DNA of 64,000 bases from Rhizobium sp. NXC24 (GCF_002944315.1 NZ_CP024311.1:3076501-3140500), one strand, 5' to 3'; counted from the stretch's first letter, positions 35,213-44,616 are shown. Notes: a model not told the origin generated them from the sequence alone. Numbers and translations are program-made.

Positions 35213-36394
35213 ATGTCCGCGATATCAAGCCTCTCCGGTCCGAACCGGGATCATCTGGATTGGCCGTTCTTCGATGAACGCCACGGTGAATTCGCGGCTG
35301 AAGTGGACGCTTTCGCCAAATCTCCGGTTATGGCCGCCATCGACCACAGGGATGTCGACGGCGCTTGCCGCAAGCTGGTCAAGGCGCTTGGCAGTGCCGG
35401 CCTCCTCGCGGCAGCAACCGGCACCTCAGATAGTGATCCGCTGATCGATTGCCGCCTCGTCTGCCTCGCCCGCGAAACGCTCGCATGGCACGATGGTCTT
35501 GCCGATTTCGCCTTCGCCATGCAGGGCCTCGGCACCAGCGCAATCGGCCTTTCCGGCTCACCGGAACTGCGTGCCGCCGTGCTCCCGAAAGTTCGCGCCG
35601 GCGACTGGCTTTCCGCCTTCGCATTGTCGGAAAAGGATGCCGGCTCGGATGTTGCGGCGATGAGCTGTGCGGCCCGCGTCGATGGCGATCACTATGTCCT
35701 CGACGGTGAAAAGACCTGGATCTCCAATGGTGGCATCGCCGACGTCTACACCGTGTTTGCCCGCACCGGCGAGGCGCCGGGCACGCGCGGCATTTCCGCC
35801 TTCGTTATCTTCGCTGACGATCCGGGCTTCTCGATCGCCGAACGCATCGAAGTGATCGCGCCGCATCCGCTGGCGACGATCCGGTTCGAGAATTGCCGCA
35901 TTCCCGCCTCGCGGCGTCTCGGCGCGCCGGGCGAAGGCTTCAAGATTGCCATGCGCACGCTCGATATCTTTCGCGCCTCCGTTGCCGCCGCCAGCCTTGG
36001 CTTTGCGCGGCGGGCGCTGGATGAATCGCTGGCGCATGTCCGCACGCGACCGATGTTCGGCGCGACGCTCGGCGACCTTCAGTTGACGCAAGCAGCCCTC
36101 GGCGATATGGCGACCGGCATCGACGCGGCGGCCTTGCTCACCTATCGGGCGGCCTGGCGTCGCGACGTGCAGCATCTGCCGACGACGCGCGAGGCGGCCA
36201 TGGCCAAGATGGCGGCCACGGAAACCGCGCAAGCCGTCATCGACCGCGCCGTCCAGCTTTTCGGCGGACGCGGCGTCAAGGCAGGAGAAATAACGGAAAA
36301 ACTCTATCGGGAGATACGCGCACTTCGTATTTACGAAGGTGCGACGGAGGTTCAGAAACTGATCGTTGCGCGCGAACTTCTGAAGACAAATTGA
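35213..36394 (+). CDS. Acyl-CoA dehydrogenase family protein
   Basis: The 393-residue flavoprotein has the signatures [44 protein letters not shown], a C-terminal [34 protein letters not shown]. The catalytic Glu corresponds to that in RIYEGATE. It is one of two acyl-CoA dehydrogenases in tandem; this one is nearer general aromatic-cluster members. It starts 4 bases after the hydratase stop and overlaps the next gene's region, so it is co-transcribed. Confidence 0.9.
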   Translation: MSAISSLSGPNRDHLDWPFFDERHGEFAAEVDAFAKSPVMAAIDHRDVDGACRKLVKALGSAGLLAAATGTSDSDPLIDCRLVCLARETLAWHDGLADFAFAMQGLGTSAIGLSGSPELRAAVLPKVRAGDWLSAFALSEKDAGSDVAAMSCAARVDGDHYVLDGEKTWISNGGIADVYTVFARTGEAPGTRGISAFVIFADDPGFSIAERIEVIAPHPLATIRFENCRIPASRRLGAPGEGFKIAMRTLDIFRASVAAASLGFARRALDESLAHVRTRPMFGATLGDLQLTQAALGDMATGIDAAALLTYRAAWRRDVQHLPTTREAAMAKMAATETAQAVIDRAVQLFGGRGVKAGEITEKLYREIRALRIYEGATEVQKLIVARELLKTN

Positions 36395-36408
36395 TGGAGA
36401 TTGAGAGC

Positions 36409-37590
36409 ATGAGCCGCGAGATTTTCGACTGGGCCGACCCGTTCCGGCTGACGGAGCAGTTGAGCGACGATGAACGCATGGTGCTTGATACCGCACATTC
36501 CTACGCGCAGGAGAAACTGGCGCCCCGCGTCCTCGAAGCCTTCCGCCATGAGAAGACCGACCCGTCGATCTTCCGTGAAATGGGCGAACTCGGCCTGCTC
36601 GGTCCGACGATCGCGCCGGAGCACGGCGGCGCCGGCCTTGGCTATGTCGCCTATGGCCTGATCGCCCGTGAGGTCGAGCGCGTCGACAGCGGCTACCGCT
36701 CGATGATGAGCGTGCAATCCTCGCTCGTCATGGTGCCGATCAATGCCTTCGGTTCAGAAGAACAGAAGCAGAAGTATCTGCCGAAGCTCGCCACCGGCGA
36801 ATGGATCGGCTGCTTCGGCCTCACGGAACCTAACCACGGCTCCGATCCCGGCTCGATGGTGACCCGCGCCAAAAAGGTCGATGGCGGCTATAGCCTGACC
36901 GGTGCCAAGACCTGGATTTCTAATGCACCGATCGCCGACGTCTTCGTCGTCTGGGCCAAGACTGAAGACGGCGTTATCAGAGGCTTCATCCTGGAAAAGA
37001 GCTGGAAGGGCCTGTCAGCCCCCGCAATCCACGGCAAGGTGGGCCTGCGCGCCTCCATCACCGGCGAAGTCGTCATGGACAACGTCTTCGTGCCGGAAGA
37101 AAACCTGCTGCCGAACGTTTCCGGCCTCAAAGGCCCCTTCACCTGCCTGAACTCGGCCCGCTTCGGCATTGCGTGGGGCGCTCTCGGCGCGGCCGAGGAT
37201 TGCTACGCCAAGGCGCGGCAATATGTGCTCGACCGCAAACAGTTCGGCCGGCCGCTCGCTGCCAACCAGCTCATCCAGAAGAAGCTTGCCGACATGGTGA
37301 CCGAGATCACCCTCGGCCTGCAGGGTTGCCTGAGGCTCGGCCGCTTGAAGGAAGACGGCCATCCGCCGGTGGAGCTAACCTCGATCCTGAAGCGCAATAG
37401 CTGTGGCAAGGCGCTCGAGATCGCCCGCGCCGCCCGCGACATGCTCGGCGGCAACGGCATTTCCGACGAGTTCGGTATCGCCCGCCATCTCGTCAACCTC
37501 GAAGTCGTCAACACCTACGAAGGCACGCACGACATCCACGCCCTCATCCTCGGCCGTGCCATCACCGGCATCGCCGCTTTTTCGAACTGA
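36409..37590 (+). CDS. Glutaryl-CoA dehydrogenase-like acyl-CoA dehydrogenase
   Basis: The 393-residue enzyme has the glutaryl-CoA dehydrogenase layout: [77 protein letters not shown] and [21 protein letters not shown], with the catalytic Glu in TYEGTHD. That family oxidises and decarboxylates glutaryl-CoA to crotonyl-CoA. A C7 ring-cleavage product shortened by beta-oxidation would yield glutaryl-CoA, so it plausibly finishes the pathway. ATG 36409 gives the conserved start [11 protein letters not shown] 36394, overlapping the previous stop, is the alternative. Confidence 0.85.
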   Translation: MSREIFDWADPFRLTEQLSDDERMVLDTAHSYAQEKLAPRVLEAFRHEKTDPSIFREMGELGLLGPTIAPEHGGAGLGYVAYGLIAREVERVDSGYRSMMSVQSSLVMVPINAFGSEEQKQKYLPKLATGEWIGCFGLTEPNHGSDPGSMVTRAKKVDGGYSLTGAKTWISNAPIADVFVVWAKTEDGVIRGFILEKSWKGLSAPAIHGKVGLRASITGEVVMDNVFVPEENLLPNVSGLKGPFTCLNSARFGIAWGALGAAEDCYAKARQYVLDRKQFGRPLAANQLIQKKLADMVTEITLGLQGCLRLGRLKEDGHPPVELTSILKRNSCGKALEIARAARDMLGGNGISDEFGIARHLVNLEVVNTYEGTHDIHALILGRAITGIAAFSN

Positions 37591-37598
37591 GGCCGGCC

Positions 37599-38030
37599 TT
37601 GGCATTCAAAACCACCAGACCCCTGCGCTTCGGAGACTGCGATCCCTCGGGGATCGCCTATTTCCCGTCGTATCTGAACATCCTCGTCGGGGTGCTGGAG
37701 GATTTTTTCGGCTCGTTGGGTTTTCCCTGGAAGGCGCTGGTCAACGACCGCCGCATCGGCGTGCCGACCGTACGGCTCGACTTGACCTTCGTGCGCCCTG
37801 GCTTTCAGGGCGATGAGCTTGATTTCATGGTGGCGGTGCGCGGCATCGGTCGTTCCTCGCTCGATCTGGAACATCAGGTTTCGGCGAATGGTCAAGTCCT
37901 ATGGACCGCCCGCCATCGTGTCGTTTCCACCTCCCTCGACACTCATCAATCGCTTGCGTGGCCGGACGATATCCGCGCTGCGCTGACCTCTCATCTGGAG
38001 ATGACCGATGCACACCATCCTGCAACCTGA
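37599..38030 (+). CDS. Acyl-CoA thioesterase, 4-hydroxybenzoyl-CoA thioesterase-like
   Basis: The 143-residue hot-dog-fold protein has the motif FGDCDPSGIAYFPSYLNIL, containing the catalytic Asp (D-P-S/A-G-I) of the YbgC/4-hydroxybenzoyl-CoA thioesterase family. It starts at TTG 8 bases after the preceding stop. In CoA-dependent aromatic pathways such enzymes release CoA from dead-end thioesters. Its end overlaps the RidA-like gene by 23 bases. Confidence 0.82.
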   Translation: MAFKTTRPLRFGDCDPSGIAYFPSYLNILVGVLEDFFGSLGFPWKALVNDRRIGVPTVRLDLTFVRPGFQGDELDFMVAVRGIGRSSLDLEHQVSANGQVLWTARHRVVSTSLDTHQSLAWPDDIRAALTSHLEMTDAHHPAT

Positions 38031-38403
38031 AGGCTGGGCCAAGCCGATCGGCTATGCCAATGGCATGGCGGCGACCGGTCGCATGGTGTTCGTCGGCGGA
38101 CAGGTCGGCTGGAACGCCGCTTGCGAATTCGAGAGCGACGATTTCGTCGAGCAGGTGCGCCAGACGCTGAAGAATGTCGTCGCCATTCTCGCCGAGGGCG
38201 GCGCCAAGCCGCAGCACATCACCTCGATGACCTGGTATTTCACGGACAAGAGCGAATATCTCGCCAATCTCAAGGGCATCGGCCAGGTCTATCGCGAGAT
38301 CATCGGCCGGCATTTTCCGGCCATGGCCGCCGTGCAGGTCGTCGCCCTCGTAGAGGACCGCGCCAAGATCGAGATCCAGGCGACCGCCGTTATTCCGGAA
38401 TAG
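38008..38403 (+). CDS. RidA-family (YjgF/YER057c) enamine/imine deaminase-like protein
   Basis: The 131-residue protein matches the RidA/UK114 fold: GRMVFVGGQVGWNA, EQVRQTLKNVVAILAEGGAKPQHITSMTWYFTDKSEY, FPAMAAVQVVALVEDRAKIEIQATAVIP. RidA proteins hydrolyse reactive enamines and imines. This copy lacks the canonical Arg of RPxxT (here FPAMAAV), so the archetypal activity may be altered. In this operon an enamine/imine arises when 2-aminobenzoyl-CoA is dearomatised, so release of ammonia from it is a sensible role. GGAGATG lies before its ATG, inside the thioesterase gene. Confidence 0.85.
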   Translation: MHTILQPEGWAKPIGYANGMAATGRMVFVGGQVGWNAACEFESDDFVEQVRQTLKNVVAILAEGGAKPQHITSMTWYFTDKSEYLANLKGIGQVYREIIGRHFPAMAAVQVVALVEDRAKIEIQATAVIPE

Positions 38404-38415
38404 GGTGGGCTCACC

Positions 38416-40383
38416 ATGTCGGCATCGCGCTTTTCGGATACTGTTTCGGCGACGCTGACCGATGACGTTCTCGTCGTCACCATCGACAATCCGCCCGTCA
38501 ACGCGCTCTCGGCCGATGTCCGCGCCGGTTTGATGGCGGCACTCGATCATGCCGAAAAGGATAGTGCAGTCGTTGCCGTCATATTGACGGGGACCGGAAA
38601 CACCTTCATCGGCGGCGCCGACATCAAGGAGTTCGGCAAGCCGCCGATCGAGCCGCTGCTGCCGCTGGTTATCGCCCGCGTCGAAAAGTTTGCCAAACCC
38701 GTTGTCGCCGCCATCAACGGTGCAGCCTTGGGGGGCGGCCTGGAAGTGGCGCTTGCCTGCCATGAGCGTATTGCCAGCCCTTCCGCGAAAATCGGCCTGC
38801 CGGAAGTCAAGCTCGGCATCGTTCCCGGTGCCGGCGGTACGCAACGCCTGCCACGCCTGATCGGCACCGTCGCAGCCATCGAACTGATCGCCAACGGCCG
38901 CATTGTCTTGGCCAATGAAGCGGACAAGCTCGGTATCATCGATAGCCTGATCGAAAACTCGCTGATCGACTCAGCTATTGTCAGCGCCAGAAGCGCAGCC
39001 GATGTCCCTTTGAGACGTACCGGTACATTGCCCGTCCCGCCAGGCTCTCAGGAAGCCATCGACAAAGCGGCCGCGGAAGCGCTTCGCAAGGCGCGTGGTC
39101 AGCGAGCGCCCGCCGAAGCCGTCCGTCTTATTCGCATAGCCGCGACGACATCGCTGGCGGAAGGGCTCGCCGAGGAACGCCGCACGTTCGTCACCCTTCG
39201 CGATAGCGATGAGGCAGCGGCGCTACGCCACGTCTTCTTTGCGGAACGCGCCGCCGGCAAGGTCGACGGCCTGGAAAAGGTCTCGCCGCGCAAAATCAAA
39301 ACCGTAGGTATCGTCGGTACCGGCCTGATGGGGTCCGGCATTGCGGTGGCCGCGCTGAACGCCGGCTATGGCGTCATCGGTATCGAGCAAACCCGCGAAG
39401 CTGCAGACAAGGGCCGTGAGCGCATAGCCGGCATCCTCGACAAGGCCGTGCAATCAGGCCGCCTCGATACCGCAGGCCGGGACGATCGCCTGAGCCGGCT
39501 GACGGTCGCCGCCGATGCGGCAGAACTCGCGCAAGCCGATCTGGTCATCGAGGCCGTCTTCGATGATCTGACCGTCAAGACCGAGCTTTTCCAACGCCTC
39601 GACGGTATCCTTCGCACCGACGCCATCCTTGCAACCAACACAAGCTATCTCGACCCTGATGCCATTGCCACCGCAACCGCCCATCCCGAGCGGGTCGTCG
39701 GCCTGCACTTCTTCTCGCCCGCCAACATCATGCGGCTGCTGGAGGTCGTGAACTGCAAAAGGACTGCGCCGGATGTGCTCGCCAGCGCGCTGGCCTTCGC
39801 CAAGCGGCTTGGCAAACTTCCCATCGTCTGCGGCGTCACCGAAGGCTTCATCGGCAATCGCATTTTTTCCGCCTATCGCCGAGAGGCCGAATTCATGGTC
39901 GAAGACGGCGCGCTGCCGCATGAAATCGATGCGGCGCTGGAGGTCTATGGCTTCCCCATGGGCCTCTTTGCCGTCTACGATATGGCCGGCCTCGAAATCG
40001 CCTGGGCGCGGCGCAAACGCCAGGCGGCAACGCGCGATCCCGCCGCCCGCTATGTCGTCATCGCCGATCGCCTCTGCGAAGCCGGTCGCTTCGGCCAAAA
40101 GGTTGGGCGCGGCTGGTACAGCTATCCGGATGGCAAGCGCACGGTGGACGCCGAAGTCACGGCGCTGATCAAAGCCGCCCGCGCGGAAAAGGACATAACA
40201 CCAAAGAGCTTTACCGCAGATGAGATCGTCACCCGGCTGTTGAAGGCCATGGCGGATGAAGGCGATGCACTCCTGGCCGAGGGGATCGCCGCCCGCGCCA
40301 GCGATATCGATCTGGTGATGATCAACGGCTACGGCTTTCCGCCTCACAAGGGCGGCCCGATGTTCGCGGCTGGGCGTCGCTGA
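38416..40383 (+). CDS. Bifunctional enoyl-CoA hydratase/3-hydroxyacyl-CoA dehydrogenase (FadB-like), C-terminus short
   Basis: The 655-residue protein has a crotonase domain at ~1-190 (NGAALGGGLEVALACHERI, GAGGTQRLPRLIG), a linker, an NAD-binding 3-hydroxyacyl-CoA dehydrogenase domain from ~295 (VGIVGTGLMGSGIAVAALNAGYG), and C-terminal helical domains (HFFSPANIMRLLEVV, FIGNRIFSAYRREAEFM, GFPMGLFAVYDMAGLEI). It ends at GFPPHKGGPMFAAGRR, where homologues usually continue for about 35-40 residues. It may be a natural truncation or a frameshift near 40365. It lies 12 bases after RidA, last in the operon. Confidence 0.87.
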   Translation: MSASRFSDTVSATLTDDVLVVTIDNPPVNALSADVRAGLMAALDHAEKDSAVVAVILTGTGNTFIGGADIKEFGKPPIEPLLPLVIARVEKFAKPVVAAINGAALGGGLEVALACHERIASPSAKIGLPEVKLGIVPGAGGTQRLPRLIGTVAAIELIANGRIVLANEADKLGIIDSLIENSLIDSAIVSARSAADVPLRRTGTLPVPPGSQEAIDKAAAEALRKARGQRAPAEAVRLIRIAATTSLAEGLAEERRTFVTLRDSDEAAALRHVFFAERAAGKVDGLEKVSPRKIKTVGIVGTGLMGSGIAVAALNAGYGVIGIEQTREAADKGRERIAGILDKAVQSGRLDTAGRDDRLSRLTVAADAAELAQADLVIEAVFDDLTVKTELFQRLDGILRTDAILATNTSYLDPDAIATATAHPERVVGLHFFSPANIMRLLEVVNCKRTAPDVLASALAFAKRLGKLPIVCGVTEGFIGNRIFSAYRREAEFMVEDGALPHEIDAALEVYGFPMGLFAVYDMAGLEIAWARRKRQAATRDPAARYVVIADRLCEAGRFGQKVGRGWYSYPDGKRTVDAEVTALIKAARAEKDITPKSFTADEIVTRLLKAMADEGDALLAEGIAARASDIDLVMINGYGFPPHKGGPMFAAGRR

Positions 40384-40389
40384 AAATCA

Positions 40390-41601
40390 TCAAGCCGCCG
40401 ATGAGAGCAGCGTGAACAGCTCCTGCGGCCGGTTGACGCCGCGTAGCGCATAGCGGCCGACGGAGACAAGATCGTTGCTCTGGCTGGATGACAGCGCCTC
40501 AACGAAATTCGACGACATCAGGATGTTGCGGTCGGCCGAACGGCACATGGAGGCGATGCGGCTGACCTCGTTGACGGCGGGGCCGATGACGGTGAAATCC
40601 AGCCGGTCCATGCTGCCGATATTGCCGTAGAAGACATCGCCGATATGCAGGCCGAGATAGACGTCGGTTACCGGCCTGCCCTCAATCTGCCGCTGGGCAT
40701 TGAGATCACGCAGCCGCTGGCGCAGCAGCGATTCCGCCATCAGCGCCGCAGCGCAGGCATCGCCTGAATCGCGCGCCTTGAAGATCGCCAGCGTGCCATC
40801 GCCGATCAGTTTCAGCACGTTGCCGCCCGCTTCGTGGATCGAGGAAATCACGGCGTCAGCATACGCGTTCAGCATCGGAATAATTTCGTCGGGCTCGGCC
40901 GTGTCCGAAATGCGGGTATAGTTCGCGAGGTCGGAGAACCATAGCGCCGCCGAGATGCGCTCGGCCTTACCGCGTGTGATCTTGCCTTCGAGGACATGCC
41001 GAGCGGCATCTTCGCCCAGATAGACCTCGGCGATGGTGCGGGCAATGCGTCCCATGGCGGTGCATTTGATCGCCAAGGCCAGCGCGGGTGTAAGCTTGCG
41101 CAGAACGCGCAGGTCCTCGTCAGGGAAACCCACTCCGGCGGTGGTGGCGAAATGAGAATAGAAACAATCCATCTCGCCGATGGTGCCCCCTTCCTCGAAC
41201 CGGTGCACCAGAGCGAGGTAGTCGGTATGACCATCGGTCTTCAGCGTATCGAGTCCGAAGAAATCGATCGGGTCGCCGAAGCCGATGCGGCGACGCACCT
41301 CGTCCCCGCCTGTCGTCAGCAAATGATAGAAGGAGGAACGCTGCCAGTTCTCGGCGGCGATCCCCTGATGCGACGGGCCATATTCGAACTCGCGTTCGAC
41401 CACCTGGTTGCCGTCCCAGCGGAAGGCGCGGCCTTCATAGACCGGGTGCAGCGTATCCATCAGCGCCATGGCTCGGTCGACATTGAGGCCACGCTCGCGG
41501 CATCCCTCGCAGAAACCTGCCAGGATGTCGGCTTCCCCCATGCCCTTAAGGCCGCTCTGCATGAGCCAGGAGGCGATTTCGCCAATGTCCTTATCGTTCA
41601 T
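40390..41601 (-). CDS. Class III adenylate/guanylate cyclase
   Basis: The 403-residue protein has a C-terminal class III cyclase catalytic domain from ~220 (WFSDLANYTRISDTAEPDEIIPMLNAYADAV, GGNVLKLIGDGTLAIF, YLGLHIGDVFYGNIGSMDRLDFTVIGPAVNEVSRI). The metal-binding Asp and the K/D region typical of adenylate cyclases are present. The N-terminal ~200 residues are soluble, with no membrane helix or named sensor domain recognised; this arrangement is common among the many cyclases of rhizobia. It converges on the beta-oxidation operon with a 6-base gap. Its role is presumably cAMP signalling in response to an unknown cue. Confidence 0.9.
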   Translation of the reverse strand: MNDKDIGEIASWLMQSGLKGMGEADILAGFCEGCRERGLNVDRAMALMDTLHPVYEGRAFRWDGNQVVEREFEYGPSHQGIAAENWQRSSFYHLLTTGGDEVRRRIGFGDPIDFFGLDTLKTDGHTDYLALVHRFEEGGTIGEMDCFYSHFATTAGVGFPDEDLRVLRKLTPALALAIKCTAMGRIARTIAEVYLGEDAARHVLEGKITRGKAERISAALWFSDLANYTRISDTAEPDEIIPMLNAYADAVISSIHEAGGNVLKLIGDGTLAIFKARDSGDACAAALMAESLLRQRLRDLNAQRQIEGRPVTDVYLGLHIGDVFYGNIGSMDRLDFTVIGPAVNEVSRIASMCRSADRNILMSSNFVEALSSSQSNDLVSVGRYALRGVNRPQELFTLLSSAA

Positions 41602-41760
41602 GGATATCTCCCGACCCAGAATAGATTCGGTTTAATACGAAATAGGCAGCCTTGGAACGCCGCACAACGCAAATAGGCCAATAGAAAACAAACGATCGCC
41701 GCTCCTGTGGCACAGAGGCGGCGATTCGACTCATTGAGATGGTGTAGCAGGACGACCGAT

Positions 41761-42663
41761 TCAATCTTTCACATGCGGCTTCAACAGATCTTCCAATCCG
41801 ATGTGGCGGAAGAGTTCGGCGCGGACGCGGTCGGCGACGCCGTTGACGATTTCCGCGCCGTCTTCAGAGGGATCGATATGGGTGCGGAACGGACGCGTCC
41901 CGAAGGGCATGTTGACGACATCGACGATGGCGGTGGCGACCGAGGCGGCATCCGCATCGGCGGGCTCCAGCGAAGCCAGACCCCTCAGCGCGCGGTCCGG
42001 AACGCCGGCATAGGGACCATTGTCGTATTCGGCTGCGCGAGCCTTGTCGGCGGGGGCGCCGGAATGGGCAAAGTGATTGGTGCCCTTGGTAAAGGCGCCG
42101 GGTACGATGATGGCGGTCTCGATGCCCCAGCGGGTCAGTTCGGAGGCGTAGGAGACGGCAAGCGAATCCATGGCGGCCTTGGCGGCGAAATAGGGCGAAA
42201 GATACGGCGGAGTGCCGCCGCGGGCGCTGGACGATGATACCCAAACCACCAGGCCCTTGCCCTGCTTGCGCAGATGGGGAAGTGCCGCACGATTGACGCG
42301 CTGAGTGCTCAGGACATTGATGTCGTAGAGCTGGGCGAACTGTTCCGGCGTGAAGGCTTCCGCTGGACCGAAGGACATATGGCCGGCATTGTGAATGATG
42401 ACGTCGATACGGCCTTCTTGCTCAATAACCCTAGCGATACCAGCTTCGACGGAGGCATCCGAGGCGACGTCGAGTTCGACCGCCTTGAGGTCCATGCCAT
42501 TCTCCTTGGCGAAGGCGGCGACCTCGGCCACTCGCGGCGAATTGCGCCCTTCTGTTTCGCGCATACTGGCATAGACGGTGTGGCCAGCCTTGGCGAGGGC
42601 ACGGGCAGTGAGCGCGCCGAAGCCGCTCGATGCACCGGTGATGACGATAACTTGCTTGCTCAT
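41761..42663 (-). CDS. SDR-family oxidoreductase
   Basis: The 300-residue short-chain dehydrogenase has TGASSGFGALTARALA, NAGHMSFGPAEAF, the Ser of WVSSSSARG and the YFAAK catalytic pair. ATG 42663 has AAAGGA before it and starts the conserved fold at residue 5; an upstream in-frame extension is not supported. It is preceded 44 bases upstream by a second SDR gene; both are divergent from a LysR regulator that probably controls them. The substrate is unknown. Confidence 0.88.
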   Translation of the reverse strand: MSKQVIVITGASSGFGALTARALAKAGHTVYASMRETEGRNSPRVAEVAAFAKENGMDLKAVELDVASDASVEAGIARVIEQEGRIDVIIHNAGHMSFGPAEAFTPEQFAQLYDINVLSTQRVNRAALPHLRKQGKGLVVWVSSSSARGGTPPYLSPYFAAKAAMDSLAVSYASELTRWGIETAIIVPGAFTKGTNHFAHSGAPADKARAAEYDNGPYAGVPDRALRGLASLEPADADAASVATAIVDVVNMPFGTRPFRTHIDPSEDGAEIVNGVADRVRAELFRHIGLEDLLKPHVKD

Positions 42664-42707
42664 GATCCTGTTCCTTTCGAGGTGGCTATGCTGCGACTGG
42701 GGGAGGC

Positions 42708-43448
42708 TCAGATCATGCCGCCGTTGGCGCGCAACGTCTGGCCGTTGATCCATGCGCCATCGGGACCGGCGAGGAAGGAGACGGCAGCGGCGATGTCTTC
42801 CGGCGTGCCCAACCGTTCCAGCGGGTTCATCTTGGCCATGCGGTCGATCAGTTCATCGCTCTTGCCGTTGAGGAAGAGGTCGGTAGCTGTCGGGCCAGGG
42901 GCGACGGCGTTGACGGTGATCGAGCGGCCGCGCATTTCCTTGGACATGATGCCGGTCAGCGTTTCGACGGCGGCTTTGGTGGCGGCGTAGACGCCGTAAG
43001 TCTCAAGCTTGAGCCCGACGATGCTGGTGGAAAGATTGATGATGCGGCCGCCGTCGCGCAGACGCTTGCCGGCTTCCCGCAGCGTGTTGAACGTGCCCTT
43101 CAGATTGATGGCGATATGCCGGTCGAAATGGCCATCGTCGGCATCGGCGATCTTGGCGAGCTGCATGATGCCGGCGTTGTTGACGAGGACGTCGACACCA
43201 CCAAAAGCGGCTTCGGCGGCATCGAACATGCGACGCACGGCTTCGGCATCGGAAACATCGGCCTTGACGGTCAGCGCCTTACCGCCCTTCTCCTCGATTT
43301 TGCGGGCCAGCTCCTCGGCGGCGGCTTCGCTGCCGGAGTAGTTGATGACGACGGTGAAGCCGTCCTTTGCGAGGCGTTCCGCAATCGCGGCGCCGATGCC
43401 GCGTGACGCGCCGGTAACGATCGCTACCTTGTTGGAATTATTGGTCAT
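42708..43448 (-). CDS. SDR-family oxidoreductase, 3-ketoacyl-ACP reductase-like
   Basis: The 246-residue classical SDR has TGASRGIGAAIAERLA, NNAGIM, INLSTSIVGLKLETYGVYAATKAAVE (Ser, Tyr, Lys) and the C-terminal FLAGPDGAWINGQTLRANGGMI. ATG 43448 has AAGGAT at a suitable distance; ATG 43457 lies too close to that site. It is first in a two-SDR operon divergent from the LysR gene. Confidence 0.9.
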   Translation of the reverse strand: MTNNSNKVAIVTGASRGIGAAIAERLAKDGFTVVINYSGSEAAAEELARKIEEKGGKALTVKADVSDAEAVRRMFDAAEAAFGGVDVLVNNAGIMQLAKIADADDGHFDRHIAINLKGTFNTLREAGKRLRDGGRIINLSTSIVGLKLETYGVYAATKAAVETLTGIMSKEMRGRSITVNAVAPGPTATDLFLNGKSDELIDRMAKMNPLERLGTPEDIAAAVSFLAGPDGAWINGQTLRANGGMI

Positions 43449-43521
43449 TGTCTTCATCCTTTGCTGTGAGTGCGCCGCAGCGCGTTTCGATGAGAGGAAG
43501 ATGCCTCTTTTCAGTCGACGG

Positions 43522-43536
43522 ATAATCAGCCATTAT
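43522..43536. promoter_or_regulatory. Candidate LysR-binding inverted repeat
   Basis: ATAAT-CAGCC-ATTAT is a 15-bp interrupted palindrome in the 124-base region between the LysR gene and the SDR operon, 36 bases before the LysR ATG. Such a site between divergent genes is where LysR regulators usually bind. It does not fit the T-N11-A form exactly. Confidence 0.4.
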
Positions 43537-43572
43537 TCGGCATCACTATCCGAAATTGCCGAACAAAGAAAA

Positions 43573-44484
43573 ATGGACAGATTCGATGCCATGCGGGTGT
43601 TTTCCCGCGTCGTAGAGCGGCGCAGCTTCACTCTGGCGGCCGAAGACACCGGTCTGCCGCGCTCCACCGTTACGGATGCCGTCAAACAACTGGAGGCGCG
43701 GCTCGGCGTTCGCCTGCTGCAGCGAACGACACGGCATGTCAGCCCGACACTGGATGGCGAGGCCTATTATCAACGCTGTCTGCGCATTCTATCCGACATT
43801 GAAGATGCCGAGGGTGCCTTTGCGGGCGCCAAGCCGAAGGGCCTCCTGCGCGTCGATGTGCACGGCACGCTGGCTCGGCATTTCGTATTGCCGAACCTGC
43901 CGTCTTTCCTTGCGACCTATCCGGAAATCGAGCTCTATATGACCGAGGGCGACCGCTTCGTTGACCTCGTTCGCGAAGGCATCGATTGCGTGCTGCGCGT
44001 CGGCACGCCACAGGACAGCGACATGATCGCCCGCCGCGTCGCCCTGCTGGAGGAAATCACCCTGGCCGCGCCTGCCTATATCGAGCGCTTCGGCATGCCT
44101 CTGCATCCAGAAGCTCTCGACGGCCACCGCATGGTCGGCTTCCGCTCCTCGGCGACGGGTGGATTGCTGCCGCTGGAATTCATCGTCGACGGGGCGGTGC
44201 GCGGCATTACCCTGCCCGCGACGGTCTCGGTCAATGCCGCCGAAAGTTATTTTTCAGCGGCCAAGCTCGGCCTGGGCCTGATCCAGGTGCCGCGCTATCA
44301 CGCCGAACATGCCTTGAAATCCGGCGAGCTGGTTCATGTCCTCAAGGACTTTCCACTCACGAAGACACCCGTCTCCATGCTCTATCCCCGCAGCCGCCAA
44401 CTCTCCCCACGCGTACGCGTCTTCATCGACTGGCTCGTCAAGGTTTTTGCCAGACAGAGCGACACGGAAAGCGGGGTCGGATGA
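43573..44484 (+). CDS. LysR-family transcriptional regulator
   Basis: The 303-residue LysR protein has an N-terminal helix-turn-helix (MRVFSRVVERRSFTLAAEDTGLPRSTVTDAVKQLEARLGVRLLQRTTRHV) and an effector domain of periplasmic-binding type. The ATG is chosen because the HTH starts at once and GAACAAAGAA precedes it; an open frame upstream through the intergenic region has no homology. It is divergent from two SDR genes, its likely targets. Confidence 0.93.
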   Translation: MDRFDAMRVFSRVVERRSFTLAAEDTGLPRSTVTDAVKQLEARLGVRLLQRTTRHVSPTLDGEAYYQRCLRILSDIEDAEGAFAGAKPKGLLRVDVHGTLARHFVLPNLPSFLATYPEIELYMTEGDRFVDLVREGIDCVLRVGTPQDSDMIARRVALLEEITLAAPAYIERFGMPLHPEALDGHRMVGFRSSATGGLLPLEFIVDGAVRGITLPATVSVNAAESYFSAAKLGLGLIQVPRYHAEHALKSGELVHVLKDFPLTKTPVSMLYPRSRQLSPRVRVFIDWLVKVFARQSDTESGVG

Positions 44485-44616
44485 ATATTCCCTCGAACCG
44501 ATCAAATAAATGAAATCGGCTCTTTGAATGCGCCGACAGGGCTCCTACGTCGAAAGGGATATTCTCGCCGGCGCCAGGCCGCCAGGAACCAGTGATGTTC
44601 GAGAGGGATGGACCCC

